From a virus, in IMG/VR virus record IMGVR_UViG_3300020430_002026, positions 1 to 40,533 of that record: a stretch of DNA of 40,533 nucleotides; one strand, 5' to 3'. Positions 32,576 to 38,716 of this stretch are shown here, one piece after another (the first letter of the stretch is position 1; the number at the start of each line of letters is the position of its first letter). Position numbers and translations under genes: made by a program. Below the pieces are notes generated by a model. The model saw only the letters and a program-made list of their open reading frames with translations. It was not told the DNA's origin and did not search any database.

Positions 32576-33466
32576 TTAGCCATCATTGGCCAATCGAGCA
32601 AAGTAAGATAACGTATCATCTTCATCTTCACTTTTCATCTCCGGTTCGTTGCTCGTAGGAATGGATGGAGAGGGAGCAACAGTATCCAGAGAAACTGCTT
32701 CAGCCGTAGTCATAGGCTGAGATTCACCAAGGGTTCGCATAAGCTTTTCCTTCAGTTCATCGTAGCTTTTGTAAGTCTTAGGATCAAGGAACTCCTGAAG
32801 ACTATATAGACGATTATAAACACCTTCAAGTTGTTCATCATCACCGTTATGCAGTGCCGTTTGACCTGCAAACTCAGACTTATCATAGTTGCGGTAACCC
32901 TCAACCTGACGAATCTTCAGTTTAAAGTCGGCACCTTCCCAGAAATCAAATGGATTAACCGGTTGCTCATCCTGGAACTGAGGCTGCATGAGATCCATGA
33001 TCTTATCGAAGATCTTCTTACCAAACTGGTAAAGGAAGACTTTACCTTCGTTGGCTGGATTCCCAGGGTCAGATACCACCATGATGTTGGTGACATAATG
33101 AAGCCTACGCTTACGATCACGGACCGTTTGCTTATCTTCATCCCTTCCAGTATTCCACAACTGAGAGTTCATTTCCGAAACAGGATCCGGCATACCAATT
33201 GAAGTCAGAGACTTTTCGATATACCACATTCCGCTCGGGCCTTTGAACCCATGGTCCCAATAACGAACCCAGGGGAGATCCTCGCCCTCTGGTGCTGGGA
33301 GAAAGCGAATCACCGCGTAACCATTACCGGCTTTATCAACCGTTGGCTTCCAGAATCTATCATCTTTGTAGGATTTCTGTTCGCCTCCACCGCCAGTAGC
33401 TTGGGCGGCTTCGGTAAGTTTGGAGATGTCGCTAAGACGATTTTGTTTCATTGCTGCAAAAGACAT
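32576..33466 (-). CDS. 32: single-stranded DNA-binding protein gp32, lacking zinc cysteines
   Basis: 296 aa (T4: 301). The N-terminal MSFAAMKQNRLSDISKLTEA carries the basic cooperativity region. The core RFWKPTVDKAGNGYAVIRFLPAPEGEDLPWVRYWDHGFKGPSGMWYIEKS and YVTNIMVVSDPGNPANEGKVFLYQFGKKIFDKIMD are gp32-specific. An acidic tail (EPEMKSEDEDDTLSYFARLAND) would recruit gp59 and other replication proteins. There is no cysteine in the whole protein, so the T4 zinc site (one His, three Cys) is absent. It has its own early-type promoter at 33525. Confidence 0.93.
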   Translation of the reverse strand: MSFAAMKQNRLSDISKLTEAAQATGGGGEQKSYKDDRFWKPTVDKAGNGYAVIRFLPAPEGEDLPWVRYWDHGFKGPSGMWYIEKSLTSIGMPDPVSEMNSQLWNTGRDEDKQTVRDRKRRLHYVTNIMVVSDPGNPANEGKVFLYQFGKKIFDKIMDLMQPQFQDEQPVNPFDFWEGADFKLKIRQVEGYRNYDKSEFAGQTALHNGDDEQLEGVYNRLYSLQEFLDPKTYKSYDELKEKLMRTLGESQPMTTAEAVSLDTVAPSPSIPTSNEPEMKSEDEDDTLSYFARLANDG

Positions 33467-33524
33467 ATTTTACCTCGTATGTTTGTATGTTGCTGAATTA
33501 TCCACATTTTTCATAATATAGTAT

Positions 33525-33553
33525 ATTATACCATAGTTTCACTATGATGTAAA
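33525..33553 (-). promoter_or_regulatory. T4-type early promoter for gp32
   Basis: Minus strand: -35 TTTACA (33548-33553), a 17-nt spacer ending TGG, and -10 TATAAT (33525-33530). It overlaps the last codons of gp59. The GTGCAY box seen upstream of the other early promoters is missing here. Confidence 0.8.
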
Positions 33554-34129
33554 CCCCTTCAAGATAATTTTTTTGAACTTATCCTGATCAATGGGTAGGA
33601 ATGTCTTATACTTTCGTATGAGACGAGACACGTCAGGCCAAACAATCGTTTCAGTGATTTGCCTGTCTGCCCTCTCCATAAAGTTGGTAAGCTTATCTAT
33701 AATGACAACAGACTCAAGAGTAATGCTGCCACTTAGGTATTCCTTCACAATGAGAGGGTGTGTATCAATAGCAAAAAGATCATCAAAGTTGGTAACCTTT
33801 TCGCTGAGTTTATTTATATCATTCGTAAACGTATAGCTTAACGACTGATACTTCTTCTGCCAGTCTTGGTAGACCTGCTCTCCTTCCAGCATATCGCCAA
33901 TCCATGTATTCTCATTTGTAAACTGAGAAACATAAAACTGGACTAGCTCATCTGGCTTGTCAAACTTCTTACCAACTTTGGCAAAATGAAATTTGTCGCG
34001 ACGTTTCCAGAAAGACTGCGGCTTGACCGATGTCTTGAAGTTATACTTCGAAGCATCATAGTCGTCAGTTTCAAAGTGAAGCTTTAATGCCATATAGTAT
34101 CTGTATGCGTCGTATGGTTCCATTCTCAT
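33542..34129 (-). CDS. 59: helicase loader gp59
   Basis: 195 aa (T4 gp59 217 aa). EPYDAYRYYMALKLHFETDDYDASKYNFKTSVKPQSFWKRRDKFHFAKVGKKFD is the conserved N-terminal block. The C-terminal part (VWPDVSRLIRKYKTFLPIDQDKFKKIILKGFTS) is helical. Gp59 loads gp41 helicase on gp32-coated forks. The start overlaps the gp33 stop (ATGA). Confidence 0.85.
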   Translation of the reverse strand: MRMEPYDAYRYYMALKLHFETDDYDASKYNFKTSVKPQSFWKRRDKFHFAKVGKKFDKPDELVQFYVSQFTNENTWIGDMLEGEQVYQDWQKKYQSLSYTFTNDINKLSEKVTNFDDLFAIDTHPLIVKEYLSGSITLESVVIIDKLTNFMERADRQITETIVWPDVSRLIRKYKTFLPIDQDKFKKIILKGFTS

Positions 34130-34350
34130 ATTGGTAGTGTTGCGCCACCCTTCATCATGTTCAGGTCGATAGCCTCAGCCTCGATCTTCTTCTTGAGAAT
34201 GGGGTTAATTAGGTTTGCAATATCGCCGGTATCCAGATCGCGGTCTTTGCAGACCTCACATACCGCGTCAATGACGGGCATAGGACGATCCTTAATCTTT
34301 TCCTCGACTAGTTTAGCAAACCTCTTCTTTGTCAAAATCATTGATGTCAT
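34126..34350 (-). CDS. 33: late transcription coactivator gp33
   Basis: 74 aa (T4: 112). The core VIDAVCEVCKDRDLDTGDIANLINPILKKKIEAEAIDLNMMK matches my memory of marine-phage gp33, the protein that bridges host RNA polymerase to the sliding clamp at TATAAATA promoters. The next gene is gp59, as is common. It overlaps the hydrolase gene by 4 nt. This agrees with the many late boxes in the window; gp55 is not in it. Confidence 0.7.
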   Translation of the reverse strand: MTSMILTKKRFAKLVEEKIKDRPMPVIDAVCEVCKDRDLDTGDIANLINPILKKKIEAEAIDLNMMKGGATLPI

Positions 34351-34874
34351 TTATTCCACCTGTAAAATATATGGTTGCCGATAATAAGAACAGGCTCTTT
34401 GCTCTCAGCCCATTCAGGATGGACGTAATCTGCATGGTAATGAGTAGCTCCGTTAGTAAAATCAGAGTATGCAGATGATCCATGAAACTGGTAGATCTTA
34501 TAGGCATATGCCGTTATGACCTCGTAAATGTCAAGATCTTGTTTTGGTATTGTATCTCCTTTGCCATCACAGTACCAGCTAAACTGGCAACGGTGGCGAA
34601 TAGGATAGTGAATCGTCGGATCTTTCCAAGACGCGCGAGTTGGTCCTTGTTCTACTACTTGACATACTGTATTCGGATAGCGATCATCGTCAACGCGATT
34701 CATAGTAACAAGAGCTACAGCAATCATACCTTTGATTGGCTGGTTCCTTGCTTCCCAATACATGTTATCTGCCAGACATTTCACTTCTTCATCGATGCTG
34801 ATGTCTGCATGAACCGGATAGCAGGAAGACATAATCATTCCTGCTGCCAGCATAGTAACAAGCGATTTAATCAT
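34347..34874 (-). CDS. SleB-type cell wall hydrolase with signal peptide
   Basis: 175 aa from the ATG at 34874, next to the upstream stop. MIKSLVTMLAAGMIMSSCYPVHA is a signal peptide, with Cys18 in a weak lipobox. CLADNMYWEARNQPIKGMIAVALVTMNRV and CQFSWYCDG are the SleB/hydrolase_2 motifs; Glu41 is the likely catalytic acid. It should cleave peptidoglycan in the periplasm, probably as a lytic transglycosylase. A secreted endolysin in an early operon is odd for a T4-like phage and may mean tight later control. Confidence 0.75.
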   Translation of the reverse strand: MIKSLVTMLAAGMIMSSCYPVHADISIDEEVKCLADNMYWEARNQPIKGMIAVALVTMNRVDDDRYPNTVCQVVEQGPTRASWKDPTIHYPIRHRCQFSWYCDGKGDTIPKQDLDIYEVITAYAYKIYQFHGSSAYSDFTNGATHYHADYVHPEWAESKEPVLIIGNHIFYRWNK

Positions 34875-35058
34875 TCCAAGTCGCCAAAGGTTCACAGGTT
34901 GTAGAGTCATAGTAGTCTCCTTCTTTCATTGGGAGACGTGTAGCTGTGTACTTTACAACACGGTTATCTTCAAGGACGTAGCTTACTACTTCCTGCTTGA
35001 TGATGCGGCCGTTGTACTTACCATCGACTGCATCTTTAAATGGTCCTGCTCCAATCAT
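34867..35058 (-). CDS. small conserved phage protein, function unknown
   Basis: 63 aa. The C-terminal block RVVKYTATRLPMKEGDYYDSTTCEPLATW is a pattern I recall in many marine myoviruses, function unknown. It overlaps the 370-aa gene by 4 nt and the hydrolase start lies within its last codons. A small beta-rich fold is likely. Confidence 0.65.
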   Translation of the reverse strand: MIGAGPFKDAVDGKYNGRIIKQEVVSYVLEDNRVVKYTATRLPMKEGDYYDSTTCEPLATWND

Positions 35059-36167
35059 AATACCCTCACTAGAATTGTATCTTTGTTGATCCGCGGAGCT
35101 GGTGTCCGCGTTTTAGTTGTAAGTGTTTTCCACGCCTTATCAATTTGAGCTGTTGACTTGTTTTGGACGATTGGAAGGAACTCATCCGGCTTACGGAGAG
35201 TAACTTGCCTTGACACGCCTTGGTCAACATTCTTAAGAGTAGAACCACTCACTTCGAAACCCTGACGATTGTTTGTGACGTATTCGGTAAGTACCTTGTT
35301 CTTTGTATTGAAGGTATACAGACGTTCACCGCCAGGAATGGATGTGGCTGCCACGGATACAAGCTTGAAGTTCTTGTCTTCCTTAAGGTATTGCATCTTC
35401 GCGACTTGCTTGTCTGCGGTGCGAACCTTAGGAGCCCTGGTCTTACGCCGTGCTTTTGCTGCGGACTTGACTTTGTCAAGATCGGCAAGCATTGCTTCAC
35501 AGTGCTTCATACGACGCTTGATTTCTGGCCGCTTGAGATGTGAGTAGCCTTCTACGGCTTGTTCACATCGCTTATGGTAAGCATCACTGTAATCTAAGAG
35601 CCAGCCGTCAAGCACTTTACGGACTGGATCAACGGCTTGATTTGATAAGCCGTGTTTGAGAAACTGTTGATACATGTCGAACTCAGGCTTTTCGCCTGCG
35701 ATCCATGCATCCTCAAGATCGTCAAGGTCAGACATAATAGTATTATTGATCTTAATCCTTAGACGTTCTTGAGGTGTCAAAACGATTACGTTATCTTTCT
35801 TCTTTTGCTCGGCTTTCTTCTTAGCAATAATTTCCTTGCCAGGCTCAATCAAAGAACTGATACGCTCGTCCAAACGATCATGGTAACACTGCTGAGTAGG
35901 CGTAAAAGTGCCGTCATTGTCAACATACCAGATTGTAGCTGCTATATAGCTGTATGCCGTCCAATGATACTCAGGGTTTGCAAGGATGGCAGCAGCATCT
36001 GATTTGGAATATGTTTTCTTGACATAGTCCTTGCAGATGCTTGCAAGAGTCTTCTTATCCAATTCATAGTGAAACGCGTAAAGGACGTGATCAAAGCCCT
36101 TATCTGCCTGCACTGCAGCCAGACCACTACGTGCGCGGCGGACAATCTTTTTCTTACGTGCTGCCAT
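35055..36167 (-). CDS. basic conserved phage protein, function unknown
   Basis: 370 aa. The N-terminus is very basic (MAARKKKIVRRARSG). A central coiled region is rich in Lys/Glu (IIAKKKAEQKKKDN). The C-terminal domain (MQYLKEDKNFKLVSVAATSIPGGERLYTFNTKNKVLTEYVTN ... SGSTLKNVDQGVSRQVTLRKPDEFL ... RINKDTILVRVL) resembles proteins in cyanophages. The charge suggests nucleic-acid binding. A Shine-Dalgarno (AAAGGAG) precedes the ATG. Confidence 0.7.
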   Translation of the reverse strand: MAARKKKIVRRARSGLAAVQADKGFDHVLYAFHYELDKKTLASICKDYVKKTYSKSDAAAILANPEYHWTAYSYIAATIWYVDNDGTFTPTQQCYHDRLDERISSLIEPGKEIIAKKKAEQKKKDNVIVLTPQERLRIKINNTIMSDLDDLEDAWIAGEKPEFDMYQQFLKHGLSNQAVDPVRKVLDGWLLDYSDAYHKRCEQAVEGYSHLKRPEIKRRMKHCEAMLADLDKVKSAAKARRKTRAPKVRTADKQVAKMQYLKEDKNFKLVSVAATSIPGGERLYTFNTKNKVLTEYVTNNRQGFEVSGSTLKNVDQGVSRQVTLRKPDEFLPIVQNKSTAQIDKAWKTLTTKTRTPAPRINKDTILVRVL

Positions 36168-36327
36168 ACTTACGTTCTCCTTTGTTAGTGCTACATTTTT
36201 TTGACTGCCATAATTTCAGGCCAGTCGGTTGAGGCCACTTCTTGTGAGGGCTGGCTAGACCCACCTGCATCTTAAGTTTAGTGTCGTTAGCAGGCTTAAC
36301 CGTGTTTATACTCACTCGACAATCCAT
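36154..36327 (-). CDS. possible 57-aa protein
   Basis: MDCRVSINTVKPANDTKLKMQVGLASPHKKWPQPTGLKLWQSKKCSTNKG... fills the 162-nt gap between two conserved genes and overlaps the next start by 14 nt. The residue composition is plausible for a small basic protein. No Shine-Dalgarno precedes the ATG at 36327, which is close to the upstream stop. It could equally be an untranslated spacer with the next gene's ribosome-binding site inside. Confidence 0.35.
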   Translation of the reverse strand: MDCRVSINTVKPANDTKLKMQVGLASPHKKWPQPTGLKLWQSKKCSTNKGERKYGST

Positions 36328-36328
36328 A

Positions 36329-36637
36329 TTAGAAGTTGAAGTCATAGAACTTGATAGGCTCATCTGCCAGCTTGTAGCGGTTGCCCCACTTGTCCTGCCA
36401 GCCTTTATTCTTAGACAGGCGAATACGAAACACTGGGTTTTCTTCGTTGGAAGTAATCTTCCACTTTTGATCACGCTGGTTAGAAGTGTGACCAAAGAAA
36501 CCACCAGGATGAAACTCGCGATCCCAAGGAAGAGCCTCGGTATCCATGTAGCGAATTTCCATAGTCTTATCAGAAACAACCTTAACTACTTCGCAAGGAT
36601 TGATATCTGAGTAGCCCATCTGGTTTGCGTATTTCAT
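36329..36637 (-). CDS. conserved small phage protein, function unknown
   Basis: 102 aa, starting MKYANQMGYSDINPCEVVKVVSDKTMEIRYMDTEALPWDREFHPGGFFGHTSNQRDQKWKITSNEENPVFRIRLSKNKGWQDKWGNRYKLADEPIKFYDFNF. I recall very similar proteins across many phages, without known function. The frame is longer upstream (36679), but that start lies before the predicted transcript start; the ATG at 36637 has GGAAGGA at good spacing. It is the first gene after the promoter at 36670. Confidence 0.8.
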   Translation of the reverse strand: MKYANQMGYSDINPCEVVKVVSDKTMEIRYMDTEALPWDREFHPGGFFGHTSNQRDQKWKITSNEENPVFRIRLSKNKGWQDKWGNRYKLADEPIKFYDFNF

Positions 36638-36669
36638 AACTTTTCCTTCCATTTCCATTTTATAGATAT

Positions 36670-36711
36670 ATTCTACCATATATTTCTGGAAAAGTAAACA
36701 AAAAAGTGCAC
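36670..36711 (-). promoter_or_regulatory. T4-type early promoter with GTGCAC box
   Basis: Minus strand: GTGCAC (36706-36711), -35 TTTACT (36693-36698), 17-nt spacer ending TGG, -10 TAGAAT (36670-36675). It drives the run of genes from 36637 down to gp33 and gp59. The sequence farther upstream is shared with the promoter at 38067 (see repeats). Confidence 0.78.
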
Positions 36712-36750
36712 TTTTATTTCCAACGATATCAACTACTTACGTTTTTTTTT
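36706..36750 (-). repeat. promoter-upstream repeat, copy 1
   Basis: On the minus strand an A-run, CGTAAGTAGTTGAT, a variable 5-6 nt, GGAAATAAAAGTGCAC, then the -35 region. Copy 2 at 38102-38146 shares ACGTAAGT, GTTGAT, GGAAATAAAA and TGCA in the same order and spacing. It probably spreads or works as an extended early-promoter module with an A-rich UP element. Confidence 0.7.
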
Positions 36751-36936
36751 CTAGGGCAGCCCAACATAGTATGGCTGCTCTTCATCAATCGCACGGTGTG
36801 CATCTAACTGTATAACCATACGGTCACCATTCGCATCTGCACACGGTGTGACTTTTACTCCCCGTGATTCCTCAATAGATTGATAAAACCTATTGATTTG
36901 ATCTTCTTCTTCCTTTGTAAAGACTGGTTGGTCCAT
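36751..36936 (-). CDS. small acidic protein, function unknown
   Basis: 61 aa from the ATG at 36936, preceded by AGGAG. A longer frame would run into the tRNA-Leu gene, so it is rejected. MDQPVFTKEEEDQINRFYQSIEESRGVKVTPCADANGDRMVIQLDAHRAIDEEQPYYVGLP has an N-terminal helix and two or three strands. It is the first protein gene after the two tRNAs. Confidence 0.65.
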   Translation of the reverse strand: MDQPVFTKEEEDQINRFYQSIEESRGVKVTPCADANGDRMVIQLDAHRAIDEEQPYYVGLP

Positions 36937-36952
36937 GTCTGCTCCTAAAAGT

Positions 36953-37036
36953 TGGTACCTCCGGCCGGACTCGAACCGGCACGCCAATGGCCACGGATTT
37001 TAAGTCCGTTATGTCTACCTATTCCATCACGGAGGC
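36953..37036 (-). tRNA. tRNA-Leu(UAA)
   Basis: Minus strand. Acceptor GCCTCCG pairs with CGGAGGT; anticodon stem ACGGA/TCCGT with loop CTTAAAA, anticodon UAA; T-arm GGTTCGAGTCC; a variable arm suited to a class II tRNA. CCA is encoded (36953-36955). It reads UUA and UUG codons, including the UUA of the gp26 slip site. Confidence 0.92.
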
Positions 37037-37038
37037 GA

Positions 37039-37115
<77 letters not shown>

Positions 37116-37123
37116 ATTCGCCA

Positions 37124-37393
37124 TTATGGGTATGAAAACGAGAGTACGCTATCAACCCTGAAAGATCGCCACCCTTCTTTTTCGACATCCCAACACTTGA
37201 CAACGCCGATAGTGATTTGTACACCATTGTCATCGTCACGAGGCTGAGCTGCTGGAGGGATAATGTCCTCCTTCAATGTGGCTTGCATAATGCGTTCTTC
37301 ACCATTTGTCTTGATGAATTTGACTTGGCAGACTTGCTGCTTGAGCATTTCTACCATTTCCTCACGCGGATAAGTTGTTTTTGTTAGTACCAC
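37124..37393 (-). CDS. DUF2693/WYL_2-like small beta-barrel protein
   Basis: 89 aa with a GTG start at 37393 overlapping the upstream TAG, and AGGAGG 5 nt before it. VCQVKFIKTNGEERIMQATLKEDIIPPA ... VVKCWDVEKEGWRSFRVDSVLSF matches the DUF2693 (Sm/SH3-like) family of T4-like phages. Nucleic-acid binding is suggested for the fold but not shown. Confidence 0.75.
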   Translation of the reverse strand: MVLTKTTYPREEMVEMLKQQVCQVKFIKTNGEERIMQATLKEDIIPPAAQPRDDDNGVQITIGVVKCWDVEKEGWRSFRVDSVLSFSYP

Positions 37394-37749
37394 TAAGACC
37401 TCCTCATTTTAGCATATTCTTCTGGTGAGTCCCCACGTCCGACAGGGACGGTGTTGGACTTGTGCATTGTTGCGAGACCGACGATGTAGTCGCCGGAGTA
37501 TTCGTTGCGCTTGGCTTTTGGTGCGATGGCGCAGATGCGGTCCGACGTCGGGACTGAGCGACGGACCTTGTAATCAGGGATCTCATTGCCACTAGACTTC
37601 TCCTTGTTTTTGAGTTGATCGGGGTGGACACCCATCTTTTTAAGCCAGGCATCATGCCGAGCTTGCGCAGCAGCATGGCCGGGTTGGCGATTCTGCTTAC
37701 GCTTTTTGGTGTTGAGCGAGGACATTCCTCGTACGAGATGCATAGTCAT
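37393..37749 (-). CDS. basic conserved phage protein, function unknown
   Basis: 118 aa, starting MTMHLVRGMSSLNTKKRKQNRQPGHAAAQARHDAWLKKMGVHPDQL. The C-terminal YSGDYIVGLATMHKSNTVPVGRGDSPEEYAKMRR is a pattern I recall in many T4-like and other phages. It is rich in Arg/Lys. The ATG at 37749 follows the upstream stop by 2 nt and has a weak GGAT Shine-Dalgarno. Confidence 0.75.
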   Translation of the reverse strand: MTMHLVRGMSSLNTKKRKQNRQPGHAAAQARHDAWLKKMGVHPDQLKNKEKSSGNEIPDYKVRRSVPTSDRICAIAPKAKRNEYSGDYIVGLATMHKSNTVPVGRGDSPEEYAKMRRS

Positions 37750-37751
37750 GA

Positions 37752-38030
37752 TTAATCCCAATCGTTGTCAAAACGAGTAGTGGCACGCATGGTGTCACCA
37801 TAATATTCATCAGCATACTTAGATGCATCAGTCCAATGGTTGACGTTGTCGTAATCATTTTTGATTACAGCGTCATAGCCCTTGGATGCAGAGTAACCTT
37901 TAGGAAGGTATGACTCGGTGTAGTCACGAACCAAACGAGCTTCTTTAGCCTTTTTAGCTTTTAGGCGCTCACCGGCAAGGCGGATAGCTTGAAGACGTTC
38001 AGCTTTGGTTGAGTTTTTAGTAATGTTCAT
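37752..38030 (-). CDS. small conserved protein, first gene after an early promoter
   Basis: 92 aa from the ATG at 38030 (MNITKNSTKAERLQAIRLAGERLKAKKAKEARLVRDYTESYLPKGYSASKGYDAVIKND...). The strong GGAGA at -9 defines this start; an in-frame upstream ATG at 38045 contains that Shine-Dalgarno. A basic helix is followed by a Tyr/Asp-rich part. The leader (ATGGAGAATATCGTT before the ATG) resembles that of 39350. No family was recognised. Confidence 0.7.
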   Translation of the reverse strand: MNITKNSTKAERLQAIRLAGERLKAKKAKEARLVRDYTESYLPKGYSASKGYDAVIKNDYDNVNHWTDASKYADEYYGDTMRATTRFDNDWD

Positions 38031-38066
38031 AACGATATTCTCCATCTTTGTTTATTTTATGATACC

Positions 38067-38109
38067 ATTCTACCACAAAATAAACCGTTTGTAAAGGAAA
38101 AAATGCATT
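38067..38109 (-). promoter_or_regulatory. T4-type early promoter with TGCAT box
   Basis: Minus strand: ATGCAT (38103-38108), -35 TTTACA (38090-38095), a 17-nt spacer ending TGG, -10 TAGAAT (38067-38072). It drives genes from 38030 to the tRNAs. Confidence 0.78.
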
Positions 38110-38146
38110 TTTATTTCCTTTAAAATCAACAACTTACGTTTTTTTT
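38102..38146 (-). repeat. promoter-upstream repeat, copy 2
   Basis: Minus strand: A-run, CGTAAGTTGTTGAT, short variable part, GGAAATAAAAATGCAT, matching copy 1 at 36706-36750. Its left end overlaps the stop of the 33-aa gene at 38145. Confidence 0.7.
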
Positions 38147-38246
38147 ACATGCACAGATCTTCATACTTTGTCGTATGTGCTCGATGTGCAGACAAGTCTT
38201 TGGTATAATGGATGGTGCCAAAGATCTTTTGTAGCCATTTAAACAT
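38145..38246 (-). CDS. 33-aa peptide gene
   Basis: MFKWLQKIFGTIHYTKDLSA and 13 more residues (HRAHTTKYEDLCM). The ATG at 38246 has a strong GGAGG Shine-Dalgarno, 6-7 nt before it, just after the tmRNA hairpin and T-run. The N-terminus is an amphipathic basic helix. Its size and good ribosome site suggest a real early micropeptide; no function is known. Confidence 0.6.
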   Translation of the reverse strand: MFKWLQKIFGTIHYTKDLSAHRAHTTKYEDLCM

Positions 38247-38264
38247 ATAAACCTCCAAAAATAA

Positions 38265-38424
38265 AGTGCCACTTTTCTGTTCCAAGGCAAGTGGCCAGCC
38301 CGGTAACTACGCTGCGGCAGCTACAGGTGCAAAGTTATCGTTTGCAGTTAGTTGATTGACCTATTACGCGGTCATCCGGTAAACTCCACTTCACTCTCAT
38401 ACCTGTCGATCCTTGTTCGCCCCC
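38265..38424 (-). ncRNA. ssrA: tmRNA coding piece (permuted, two-piece ssrA)
   Basis: The minus strand starts at 38424 with GGGGGCGAACAAGGAUCGAC, matching the tmRNA 5' consensus. GGGGGCG pairs with CGCCUCC of the acceptor piece (one G-U). GACC...GGUC (in pseudoknot 1) precedes the resume codon. The tag frame at 38345-38307 is GCA AAC GAT AAC TTT GCA CCT GTA GCT GCC GCA GCG TAG = ANDNFAPVAAAA. A hairpin (GCCACTT/AAGTGGC, 38268-38274 with 38289-38295) and T-run end the piece. The gene order is permuted: the acceptor piece at 38605 comes first in transcription. This arrangement is typical of alphaproteobacteria. Confidence 0.9.
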
Positions 38425-38597
38425 ATCATAAAAGCACGGTTGTAAGCTTCTTCGAAGCCGTCTTCGTGGTAAACATTTTCATGGTTACCCCAAAGTCTTT
38501 TAAAATAACTATCATAGGAAGCGTAGGCTATTTTGTCAGTGGTTATGTAACCCTTGACAATCCAAAATAATCTATGTGCTTCCTTATGTTCTACCAT
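38397..38597 (-). CDS. 66-aa ORF inside the tmRNA intervening segment
   Basis: MVEHKEAHRLFWIVKGYITT ... and an ending FEEAYNRAFMMGANKDRQV. The ORF begins 8 nt after the encoded CCA and ends 28 nt inside the tmRNA coding piece, so its last 9 codons are the tmRNA 5' end read as protein. The residue mix (Trp, Tyr, Phe, charged helices) looks like a genuine small protein. No Shine-Dalgarno precedes the ATG. If translated, it must come from the unprocessed precursor, so protein and tmRNA production would compete. Confidence 0.45.
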   Translation of the reverse strand: MVEHKEAHRLFWIVKGYITTDKIAYASYDSYFKRLWGNHENVYHEDGFEEAYNRAFMMGANKDRQV

Positions 38598-38604
38598 GCG
38601 TTTA

Positions 38605-38664
38605 TGGTGGAGGCGGCGGGTACTGCCCCCGCGTCCAGTCTATGTTTATGTTGCTTCAACATTT
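38605..38664 (-). ncRNA. ssrA: tmRNA acceptor piece
   Basis: The minus strand ends GGAC-GCGGG-GGCAGTA-CCCGC-CGCCTCC-A-CCA (38636 to 38605). The T-arm stem GCGGG/CCCGC is perfect. The 7-base loop GGCAGUA differs from the usual UUCRANY. CGCCTCC pairs with the coding piece. Upstream, ATGTTG-AAG-CAACAT is a 6-bp hairpin. The 5' end is inferred near 38664, where a TATAAATA box would place transcription. Confidence 0.8.
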
Positions 38665-38671
38665 ACAGTCC

Positions 38672-38679
38672 TATTTATA
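38672..38679 (-). promoter_or_regulatory. possible late promoter upstream of the tmRNA
   Basis: Minus-strand TATAAATA, 8 nt before the inferred acceptor-piece start. The same bases can form a hairpin (CCTAT-ATAA-ATAGG), so it may instead be part of the precursor RNA. The operon also runs in from the early promoter at 39384. Confidence 0.45.
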
Positions 38680-38716
38680 TAGGATGGTGAGCTAACCGTG
38701 GCCCACCGCGCACTTA

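Noticed and set aside
33811-33818. Minus-strand TATAAATA inside gp59
   Set aside because: It lies within coding sequence with no start nearby. It might act for gp32 late in infection, but nothing supports this.
36154-36579. 141-codon ORF
   Set aside because: Its N-terminal two thirds overlaps a conserved 102-aa gene in another frame. Only the last 57 codons (from 36327) are kept, as a weak candidate.
36937-36987. N-terminal extension of the 61-aa gene
   Set aside because: It translates the T-arm and acceptor of tRNA-Leu; the ATG at 36936 has a Shine-Dalgarno.
38204-38209. Plus-strand TGGTATAAT, like an extended -10 box
   Set aside because: No -35 match at the right spacing and no rightward gene; it lies antisense to the 33-aa gene.
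38605-38640. ssrA 3' end as an attachment site for an integrative element
   Set aside because: Phages often integrate at ssrA, but here the matching 5' end and tag are also present and no integrase is seen, so it is a tmRNA gene, not an att remnant.
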